From JAFMKE01 sp964655225 (lineage in GTDB: Bacteria > Bacteroidota > Bacteroidia > Chitinophagales > UBA8649), in contig CAZZMB010000020.1 of assembly GCA_964655225.1 (NCBI GenBank), forward strand, positions 1 to 39,482: a stretch of DNA of 39,482 nucleotides. The letters run 5' to 3'. Shown here piece by piece: positions 33,668 to 39,482 of the stretch; the stretch's first letter is position 1, and each line of letters starts with the position of its first letter. The notes beneath the pieces are model-generated. The model made no database searches and was not told the DNA's origin. It saw nothing but the letters and a program-made list of their open reading frames with translations. The position numbers were made by a program, and so were the translations under genes.

Positions 33668-35148
33668 ACGATTCGCCTATTCTTTTTCCAATTATTTTCT
33701 TTTGTACGAGTATTTTTTTCTTCTACTTTGTCTGAACTAGAATGGAAGATATGACTAGCCAATAAAGCGGCTACTTCTATTTCTTTTTCACATTCTTTGT
33801 TTAAATCTTCCGGCTTGAAGTGGTCCTTCACAAAACCCGTATCAAAATTTCCAGAAACAAATGCTTCGTGGTTCATCACATAGCTTCCGAAAGCTAAGGT
33901 ATTTTTTACACCTTTTATATGATATTCTTTTATCGCTCGCTTCATTCTTCCAATCGCAGCTTCTCTATTTTCCGCGTGAACAATCAATTTAGAAATCATT
34001 GGATCGTAATAAATAGGAATTTGCATGCCTTCTTCAAAACCATCGTCTATGCGCACGCCAGGTCCTTCTGGTTTCTGATAGATTTCCAGTTTACCAATAT
34101 CGGGTAGGAAGTTGTTTTGTGGGTCTTCGGCGTAAACTCTTAACTCAATAGCGTGTCCATTAATTTTTAAGTCATCTTGCGTAAAACTTAATTTTTCACC
34201 GCGTGCTACTTTAACTTGTTCTTTAACCAAATCTATGCCTGATATCAATTCACTTACCGGATGCTCCACCTGCAAACGCGTATTCATTTCTAAGAAGTAG
34301 TAATCCATATTAGCATCTAATAAGAACTCTACTGTTCCGGCTCCTACATAATCACATGCTTTTGCAACATTGACTGCATCTTCACCCATCTTCTTTCTTA
34401 ACGCAGGCGTTAGCACTGCGGAGGGGGCTTCTTCGATTACTTTTTGGTGTCGACGTTGAATGCTACACTCTCTCTCAAAAAGATAAACTATATTTCCGTG
34501 CTTATCTGCTAATAATTGTATTTCAATGTGTCGTGGGCCTAGGACATACTTTTCAATAAAAACGGAACCATCACCGAAAGCAGAAACTGCTTCACTGATG
34601 GCTCTATTCATTTGGTCTTCAAACTCTCCCTCATTCTCCACAATTCGCATACCCTTGCCACCACCACCGGCCGATGCTTTTATTAGAATGGGAAATCCAA
34701 TTTCCTTTGCTCTTTTTTTTGCAGCAGGTATATCGCTTATCGCTTCTTCCGTACCAGGCACTAATGGAGTGTTGTATTTAGATACTGCTTCTTTAGCTGC
34801 TAATTTATCTCCCATTATTTCCATGGCATGAGCTGAGGGGCCGATGAAGGTAATGCCGGAAGCTTCTACTTGATTGGCAAATGTTGAATTCTCACTTAAA
34901 AATCCAAATCCAGGGTGAATACCATCTACCCCAAGTTCTTTGCAAGCTGCTAAAATTTTATCGCCTCTTAAATAGGAATCTTTCGAAGGCGCTGGTCCTA
35001 AAAGAACAGCCTCATCAGCGGCCTTCACATGCGGTGCATCTCGATCGACTTCAGAATATACGGCTACCGTTCGGATTTCCATTTCCTTAAGTGATCGAAT
35101 AATCCGCAAGGCAATCTCTCCTCGATTAGCAACCAATACTTTTTTCAT
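33664..35148 (-). CDS. Biotin carboxylase subunit of an acyl-CoA carboxylase
   Basis: A 494-residue ATP-grasp enzyme that carboxylates biotin on a carrier protein. It starts at ATG 35148 with MKKVLVANRGEIALRIIRS; the longer reading uses TTG and adds three residues. Landmarks are KASAGGGGKGMR (ATP loop), FIEKYVLGPRHIEIQ, ERECSIQRRHQKVIEEAPS, FLEMNTRLQVEHPVSE and the C-terminal GFEEGMQIPIYYDPMISKL. It has no biotinyl-lysine (MKM) domain, and a 40-residue charged tail extends beyond the usual AccC length. No BCCP or carboxyltransferase gene is adjacent, so acetyl-CoA versus propionyl-CoA specificity cannot be told. Confidence 0.9.
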   Translation of the reverse strand: MKKVLVANRGEIALRIIRSLKEMEIRTVAVYSEVDRDAPHVKAADEAVLLGPAPSKDSYLRGDKILAACKELGVDGIHPGFGFLSENSTFANQVEASGITFIGPSAHAMEIMGDKLAAKEAVSKYNTPLVPGTEEAISDIPAAKKRAKEIGFPILIKASAGGGGKGMRIVENEGEFEDQMNRAISEAVSAFGDGSVFIEKYVLGPRHIEIQLLADKHGNIVYLFERECSIQRRHQKVIEEAPSAVLTPALRKKMGEDAVNVAKACDYVGAGTVEFLLDANMDYYFLEMNTRLQVEHPVSELISGIDLVKEQVKVARGEKLSFTQDDLKINGHAIELRVYAEDPQNNFLPDIGKLEIYQKPEGPGVRIDDGFEEGMQIPIYYDPMISKLIVHAENREAAIGRMKRAIKEYHIKGVKNTLAFGSYVMNHEAFVSGNFDTGFVKDHFKPEDLNKECEKEIEVAALLASHIFHSSSDKVEEKNTRTKENNWKKNRRIV

Positions 35149-35166
35149 AGCTTTCAATTATGCGTT

Positions 35167-35174
35167 CAAAAATA
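35167..35174 (-). promoter_or_regulatory. -7 promoter element of the biotin carboxylase gene
   Basis: On the minus strand TATTTTTG matches TAnnTTTG and ends 18 bases before the ATG at 35148, almost the same geometry as at sufB. No -33 TTG is visible. Confidence 0.5.
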
Positions 35175-35280
35175 CTATTCTTAAATGAAAAGTTTATGTC
35201 TTTTAGATTTTAAACCAAGTTACTTGAAAGTGCAAATAGGTATTTTGGGAAAAATTGCTCATTTACCCATGCAAAACTGC

Positions 35281-35288
35281 TATCTTTG
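35281..35288 (+). promoter_or_regulatory. -7 promoter element directly before ccmB
   Basis: TATCTTTG matches TAnnTTTG and ends four bases before the ATG at 35293. The 12 bases from CTTTG to the ATG are identical to those at pyrE. A TTG at 35255-35257 gives a 23-base spacer, slightly long for -33. This position also argues that ccmB begins at 35293 and not at the in-frame ATG 108 bases upstream. Confidence 0.6.
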
Positions 35289-35292
35289 TTTC

Positions 35293-35970
35293 ATGAAATT
35301 TGGTTGGCAGGTTTTAAATTTTGTTTGGCTTGAACTTAAGTTAGAATTCCGGTTGAAATACGCCATTGCAGGTCTTTTAATGTATGTGCTATCTACGGTT
35401 TATTTAGTTTATTTTTCATTAGAATATCAAGGTGTAAGAGCGGATTTAGTGCCAACAATTTGGTCGATTTTCTTTTGGCTAATTGTATTGTTTACTACTG
35501 TAAATGCAACATTTCAAAGCTTTTCAAAGCTTACGCAAGGAAAGATGTTGCTGTATTATACCTTGGTTTCGCCTCAGGTTTTTATCGCGGCTAAATTAAT
35601 TGTAAATGCCTTGGTTAGTTTGATCTTGTCCTTATTGACTGGATTGATTTTTGTTTTTATTTTAGGCGATCCAAGTCAGCAGTTTGGTGTCTTGTTGTTA
35701 AGTCTATGCATAGGAACTATTGGTTATTCTTTGTTATTTACATACATCAGTGCAATTGCTTCAAAATCTGGGGGAAACGCCTCTCTTGCAGTAGTGTTGG
35801 GGTTCCCTTTAGCGCTCCCTTTATTGAGTATAATTGTGAAATTGTTTGGTGAATCGTTTAATCCAAGTTTAAGTTTAAATTTTGATAACAATTTGTGGAT
35901 AGCTTTAGGGTTTAATTTCATTCCTTTGTTATTAGCCCTTATTCTATTTCCTTATATTTGGCGCGACTGA
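35293..35970 (+). CDS. ccmB: Heme exporter subunit CcmB
   Basis: A 225-residue polytopic membrane protein, the CcmB permease of system I cytochrome c maturation. It has about six hydrophobic segments, the N-terminal WLELKLEFRLKYAIAGLLMYVLS motif and LTQGKMLLYYTLVSPQ, which are typical of Bacteroidota CcmB. The start is ATG 35293: an in-frame ATG at 35185 adds 36 residues with no family match and places the promoter inside the gene. The ATPase CcmA is not in the window. ccmC starts seven bases downstream. Confidence 0.9.
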   Translation: MKFGWQVLNFVWLELKLEFRLKYAIAGLLMYVLSTVYLVYFSLEYQGVRADLVPTIWSIFFWLIVLFTTVNATFQSFSKLTQGKMLLYYTLVSPQVFIAAKLIVNALVSLILSLLTGLIFVFILGDPSQQFGVLLLSLCIGTIGYSLLFTYISAIASKSGGNASLAVVLGFPLALPLLSIIVKLFGESFNPSLSLNFDNNLWIALGFNFIPLLLALILFPYIWRD

Positions 35971-35976
35971 TATGCT

Positions 35977-36684
35977 ATGGAAAGATTTTTAAAACGATTT
36001 TGGTGGAAGATCATAGGAATTGGCTTATTAATGTTTGCCATTGTGAGTGGTTTATGGATTCCTTTGTATCACGGTGCTGAGGGACTGAGTTTTCCTAACC
36101 TTCCTATTCTAAATGAATCTATTCGTAATTTATTGTTCCATGTTCCGATGTGGTTTTCAATGGTTTTCCTATTATTACTTTCTTTTATTTACAGTATTTC
36201 TTATTTGGGAAAGCCGGATAGAATGAAAGACAATTACGCTGTTGGTTTTGCTCAGATAGGTGTCCTGTTCGGAGCATTAGGTATCTTCACGGGAATGGTT
36301 TGGGCCAAGAGCACATGGGGTGCTTTTTGGACCAATGACCCTAAATTGAATGGCGCTGCAATAGGAATGTTGATCTATTTTGCTTATTTGATTTTAAGGT
36401 CTTCGGTGGAGGATGAAATGAAAAGAGGAAAATTAGCAGCTTCTTATAATATTTTTGCTTTCGTTATTTATATTGCTTTCATTTTTGTCATTCCACGTTT
36501 GACAGATTCATTGCATCCTGGTAATGGCGGAAACCCTGCATTTAGTAATTATGATTTGGACAATACATTAAGAATGTTTTTCTATCCGGCTACTCTCGGA
36601 TGGATTGCTTTATCCATGTGGATTTCATCTATTTGGATTCGATATAATTCCCTAACTCAAGAATATGAAGAATATGAAGATTAG
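35977..36684 (+). CDS. ccmC: Cytochrome c biogenesis protein CcmC
   Basis: A 235-residue membrane protein of the heme-handling CcmC/CcmF/CcsA superfamily. About six transmembrane helices flank the tryptophan-rich periplasmic loop seen as WAKSTWGAFWTNDPKL, a variant of the WWD heme-binding motif. Conserved histidines flank it (LFHVPMW and LHPGN). It receives heme and passes it toward CcmE. It lies between ccmB and the ccmD-like gene, the usual ccmBCD order. The acidic C-terminus overlaps the next gene. Confidence 0.92.
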   Translation: MERFLKRFWWKIIGIGLLMFAIVSGLWIPLYHGAEGLSFPNLPILNESIRNLLFHVPMWFSMVFLLLLSFIYSISYLGKPDRMKDNYAVGFAQIGVLFGALGIFTGMVWAKSTWGAFWTNDPKLNGAAIGMLIYFAYLILRSSVEDEMKRGKLAASYNIFAFVIYIAFIFVIPRLTDSLHPGNGGNPAFSNYDLDNTLRMFFYPATLGWIALSMWISSIWIRYNSLTQEYEEYED

Positions 36685-36892
36685 AAATATTTTCCTAACA
36701 GTTTTAAGTCTAATTTTTGGTCAATTTCTCTGGGCACAAGAAGAACCAGTTTATCTAGAATTATTGAATCAAAGTAATAAGATGATAGCTGTTATAGTGG
36801 TTCTGCTCATTATTCTTTTGGGAATAACTGCTTTTTTGGTCTTTATGGAAAGGAAAATCAGCAGATTAGAAGATAAAATGAACAAAAAATAA
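36674..36892 (+). CDS. ccmD: CcmD-like small membrane protein
   Basis: A 72-residue protein (75 if read from ATG 36665). It has a signal-like N-terminus ending WAQ, a transmembrane helix (IAVIVVLLIILLGITAFLV) and a short basic tail with RKISRLEDKM. The layout and position after ccmC match the Bacteroidota CcmD-like protein that stabilises the CcmABC complex. The two ATGs sit in a short direct repeat (GAATATGAA twice) at the end of ccmC. ccmE and ccmF, which often follow, are absent. Confidence 0.8.
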   Translation: MKIRNIFLTVLSLIFGQFLWAQEEPVYLELLNQSNKMIAVIVVLLIILLGITAFLVFMERKISRLEDKMNKK

Positions 36893-36921
36893 AATTTTAA
36901 ATCAACCAAACCATTTATACT

Positions 36922-38334
36922 ATGTCAAAAGTGACAACATTTTATGAAAACGTAGAGAGAAGCTTTGATAAGGCAGCTGCTTACACAAGATTTCCTGAAG
37001 GATTACTTCAACAGATAAAACTATGCAACAGTGTTTACAAAATGAAATTTCCTGTCAAAACAGGCGGAAATGATGTAAAGGTAATTGAGGCATATAGGGT
37101 GCAGCATTCGCATCATCGAATGCCTACCAAAGGAGGAATCCGTTACAGTATTCATGTGAGTCAAGATGAAGTAATGGCGTTAGCTGCATTAATGACATAT
37201 AAATGTGCTATTGTGGATGTTCCATTTGGTGGCGCCAAGGGTGGAATTAAGATTAGTCCGCGAAATACTTCTCCAGCTCTTTTGGAAAAAATTACTAGAC
37301 GATATACGGCGGAATTAATTAAGAAAAACTTTATAGGCCCGGGTACAGATGTCCCTGCGCCGGATTATGGGACAGGAGAGCGAGAAATGGCTTGGATCCT
37401 AGATACTTACTTGACGCTAAAGCCAAGCGAAGTTGAGGGCTATGGTTGTGTGACAGGTAAACCCGTTTCGTTAAATGGAATTCGTGGTCGTACCGAAGCA
37501 ACGGGAAGAGGAGTTGTCTATGGGTTGAATGAAATAGTAAGTTATAAGGATGATATGGAGGCTTTGGGTTTATCCACAGGGTTAGACGGAAAGCGAATAG
37601 TTGTTCAAGGTCTTGGTAATGTAGGTTTTCATGCAGCCAATATAATTACGGAATATGGTGCAAAAGTGATTGGTGTTGCTGAAATGGAAGGAGCAATTTA
37701 TTGTGAGGAAGGTCTAAATGTTAAAAAGCTGCTTAAATATCGAAAAACGAATGGTTCAATTATTGGATTTCCCGGGTCTAAAGAGATTAAAGGTGAAAAT
37801 GCAGGGCTAGAAATCGACTGTGATATTTTGATTCCTGCAGCATTAGAGAGTCAAATTACGATGAAGAATGTCGATAGGATTAAAGCTAAAATTATTGCAG
37901 AAGCTGCAAATGGCCCTATAACTCCAAATGCTGAAGAAGTATTGTTGAAAAAGGGAGTTATGATTGTTCCGGATATTTATATAAATGCCGGAGGGGTAAC
38001 AGTATCTTATTTTGAATGGCTGAAAAATCTATCTCATGTTAGATTTGGTAGAATGAATAAGAGATTTGAAGAGTACACCCAAAGTAACATGTTGGATGTT
38101 ATTGAAAAATCAACGAATAAAAATATTTCCAAAAGAGAGCGTAGCTCAGTGGTGCGCGGTGCAAGTGAAATTGATTTAGTTAATTCGGGATTGGAAGATA
38201 CCATGATCGAAGCTTATCAAACGATACGAGAAGCAAAGAGGAAGAATAAAATCACAGATTTGAGAACTGCAGCGTTTTATGTTTCTATCGTCAAAATTGC
38301 AGATGCTTATGGAAGTATGGGTATCTTTCCTTAA
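36922..38334 (+). CDS. Glu/Leu/Phe/Val dehydrogenase
   Basis: A 470-residue amino-acid dehydrogenase of the ELFV family. The N-terminal domain has KGGIRYSIHVSQDEVMALAAL and the catalytic lysine block DVPFGGAKGGI, followed by GPGTDVPAPDYGTGEREMAW. The NAD(P)-binding domain begins at VVQGLGNVGFHAA and ends with AEAANGPITPNA and the INAGGVTVSYFEW block. It interconverts glutamate (or a branched or aromatic amino acid) and the 2-oxo acid with ammonia. The gene lies 29 bases after the ccmD-like gene with no promoter match between, so it may be co-transcribed with ccmBCD. Its stop overlaps that of the convergent gene (TTAA). Confidence 0.93.
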   Translation: MSKVTTFYENVERSFDKAAAYTRFPEGLLQQIKLCNSVYKMKFPVKTGGNDVKVIEAYRVQHSHHRMPTKGGIRYSIHVSQDEVMALAALMTYKCAIVDVPFGGAKGGIKISPRNTSPALLEKITRRYTAELIKKNFIGPGTDVPAPDYGTGEREMAWILDTYLTLKPSEVEGYGCVTGKPVSLNGIRGRTEATGRGVVYGLNEIVSYKDDMEALGLSTGLDGKRIVVQGLGNVGFHAANIITEYGAKVIGVAEMEGAIYCEEGLNVKKLLKYRKTNGSIIGFPGSKEIKGENAGLEIDCDILIPAALESQITMKNVDRIKAKIIAEAANGPITPNAEEVLLKKGVMIVPDIYINAGGVTVSYFEWLKNLSHVRFGRMNKRFEEYTQSNMLDVIEKSTNKNISKRERSSVVRGASEIDLVNSGLEDTMIEAYQTIREAKRKNKITDLRTAAFYVSIVKIADAYGSMGIFP

Positions 38335-39482
38335 TCATTTAAGGGAAACACCTGTGTATTTCTCTTAATTAGTTTTAGTAACTGGCCATATGAATCGCTA
38401 TCAAAAAAGTCGTTGTGCCAAAGGATAGATATCACGGTTGAATATTTATTTTTTTTAATAAATTCTTCTATGTATTTCATCTTGTCGCTATTAGTTGTTT
38501 TGCGCATGAAATAATGCAATGAGCTGTCCATTATTAGCAAAGGAAATTCCCAAAAATCATAATACCTTTGTCTTACTGGGTCGAAAGGTTTGAAAGGCAA
38601 GCCGTAGGAATTTCGGAATCCTATTTTTTCTGAAAATCCTAAAGAATAATCGTACTTAATAGAACTTTCAGATAATTTTTGAAATGATTCAGGGATTGAA
38701 AATCGAAGGTAGTGATATCTATTATTTACAGCTTGCAATGTATGAAGCTCTTCTTTGAAACTGTTGTCACCTATACTTTTGTGTAGGCCGATAAAATGCC
38801 TTGAGGACTCATTGATCTGAGTTATGCATTTTTGGATATAGGAGGAATCAATATTATAATCGCTGTTCTTAACATTATCAAATTCTGTAGAACCCTTTGA
38901 AGTCATAAAAAAGAAAATAGATCCAACATTTTCTGATTTTTCAAGTGCTAAAATTTCTTGAATATTTTGGTGAGGATCAACTCCTTTTATCTTATTATAT
39001 ATGGATTGGATAATATATTTTAAGTTCCGGGAGTGAATAGCCTTCTTTAGGGATTTTTTCCATCCATTATTTATGAAATCAATGTCATGGGTAATCAAAC
39101 TTTGCGATGGCTCTAAGGGTATTTTTTGCTTAAAAATAATTAAAGCCATTTCCTGAAAATAGCTCAAGACTAGGTTATTTTCTGAACAACTAAATTTTGC
39201 TTGATACGTATTACTAAATTTAAATCGCCCTAATTCATCTGGATCTTCATCTTTATATTCTTGCAGACAGTTTATCATATAAAAACAGGTCCCAATATAG
39301 TCTGTTTTATCATCTTCAATAATCAGTGCTTCTTTTTCAAACCATACCTTATGGTCGAAAATCTGTGCTTCTATATTTTGTATAAAAATATGAGATAAAT
39401 GAAGATCAGCGGGTATGTCTGATCCTATGGTTATATCAATTTGATGAAATGAAAATTGATTATACTTGAGGAAATAATAAAA
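38331..39482 (-). CDS. Polysaccharide deacetylase-like protein (5' end beyond window)
   Basis: The minus-strand frame is open from the right edge to the stop at 38331, giving 383 residues with the N-terminus missing; the ATG at 39278 is internal. The N-terminal part (FYMINCLQEYKD, then DELGRFKFSN) and the core SLITHDIDFINN, which holds the acidic pair of the NodB fold, followed by FIGLHKS, YDYSLGFSEKIGFRNSYGLPFKPFDP, match the Bacteroidota polysaccharide-deacetylase-like family with a DUF7033-type N-terminal region. Members sit in surface polysaccharide clusters and may act on N-acetyl sugars. The histidine box is LHKS rather than the common LHGS, so activity is uncertain. Confidence 0.78.
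   Translation of the reverse strand, partial: FYYFLKYNQFSFHQIDITIGSDIPADLHLSHIFIQNIEAQIFDHKVWFEKEALIIEDDKTDYIGTCFYMINCLQEYKDEDPDELGRFKFSNTYQAKFSCSENNLVLSYFQEMALIIFKQKIPLEPSQSLITHDIDFINNGWKKSLKKAIHSRNLKYIIQSIYNKIKGVDPHQNIQEILALEKSENVGSIFFFMTSKGSTEFDNVKNSDYNIDSSYIQKCITQINESSRHFIGLHKSIGDNSFKEELHTLQAVNNRYHYLRFSIPESFQKLSESSIKYDYSLGFSEKIGFRNSYGLPFKPFDPVRQRYYDFWEFPLLIMDSSLHYFMRKTTNSDKMKYIEEFIKKNKYSTVISILWHNDFFDSDSYGQLLKLIKRNTQVFPLND

Noticed and set aside
35185..35292. In-frame ATG giving CcmB a 36-residue N-terminal extension
   Set aside because: The extra residues do not resemble CcmB, and a consensus -7 element lies at 35281-35288 just before the better ATG at 35293.
39276..39278. ATG as the true start of the last minus-strand gene
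   Set aside because: The frame stays open to the window edge and the extra residues fit the family, so the gene is truncated by the window.
1..39482. Mobile element, prophage, CRISPR array, tRNA or rRNA
   Set aside because: No transposase, integrase, phage gene, repeat-spacer pattern or tRNA-like cloverleaf was seen; the genes are core-type and tightly packed.

Overview
This window reads as chromosomal, A+T-rich DNA from a member of the Bacteroidota, most likely a Flavobacteriia or Cryomorphaceae-like marine or freshwater lineage. The grounds are type IX secretion (T9SS) C-terminal tails, a PID-CTERM-like micro-protein, Bacteroidota-restricted families (GWxTD, DUF4105/Lnb-N, OstA-like, a Lacal_2735-like small protein), and start-proximal matches to the Bacteroidota -7 promoter consensus TAnnTTTG. 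I name no species. I see no rRNA, tRNA, CRISPR array, insertion sequence or prophage. Coding density is very high and no gene-free stretch exceeds about 175 bases.

Layout. 1-3150: surface and secretion genes (tail of a T9SS cargo, a 68-residue PID-CTERM-like protein, and a 916-residue Asp-box propeller protein with both a lipobox and a T9SS tail), separated by two clear hairpin terminators. 3147-6641 (minus): a lytic transglycosylase with LysM, queA, and a saccharopine-dehydrogenase-like reductase. 6738-9298 (plus): an ALDH7-type aldehyde dehydrogenase and an M42 peptidase behind the best promoter in the window. 9389-11195 (minus): DUF4105 membrane protein and NUDIX hydrolase, divergent from pyrE (11194-11820) with nested start codons. 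11826-15085 (minus): GWxTD protein, LpxL-like acyltransferase and family 2 glycosyltransferase as a tight operon. 15120-17192 (plus): WbqC-family protein, RluB-type pseudouridine synthase, CarboxypepD_reg-like protein.

17208-24874 is an envelope-building block: OstA-like protein, MCE/MlaD protein and cell-wall amidase on minus; LptD, a DUF3820 micro-protein and a heptose-7-phosphate kinase on plus. Together these genes bear on LPS transport to the outer membrane, heptose supply, lipid trafficking and peptidoglycan cleavage. MCE, amidase and LptD all lack an ATG start. 24871-31506 (minus) is an iron-sulfur/redox block: SufT-like DUF59 protein, bacilliredoxin, an FAD/[2Fe-2S] reductase, DUF502 protein, then sufB, sufC and sufD, followed by a 54-residue helical protein. 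SufS, SufE and SufA are not in the window.

31593-39482: SDR and PBP4-type carboxypeptidase (plus), biotin carboxylase (minus), then ccmB-ccmC-ccmD and a Glu/Leu/Phe/Val dehydrogenase (plus), and finally the 3' part of a polysaccharide-deacetylase-like gene (minus) that runs off the right edge.

No large unknown system is evident. The most unusual signals are small-scale: the PID-CTERM-like micro-gene between T9SS genes, a repeated TAnnTTTG-N4-ATG arrangement suggesting leaderless or near-leaderless mRNAs, nested divergent starts at pyrE, four convergent gene pairs sharing overlapping stop codons, clustered non-ATG starts, and the redox genes next to sufBCD.
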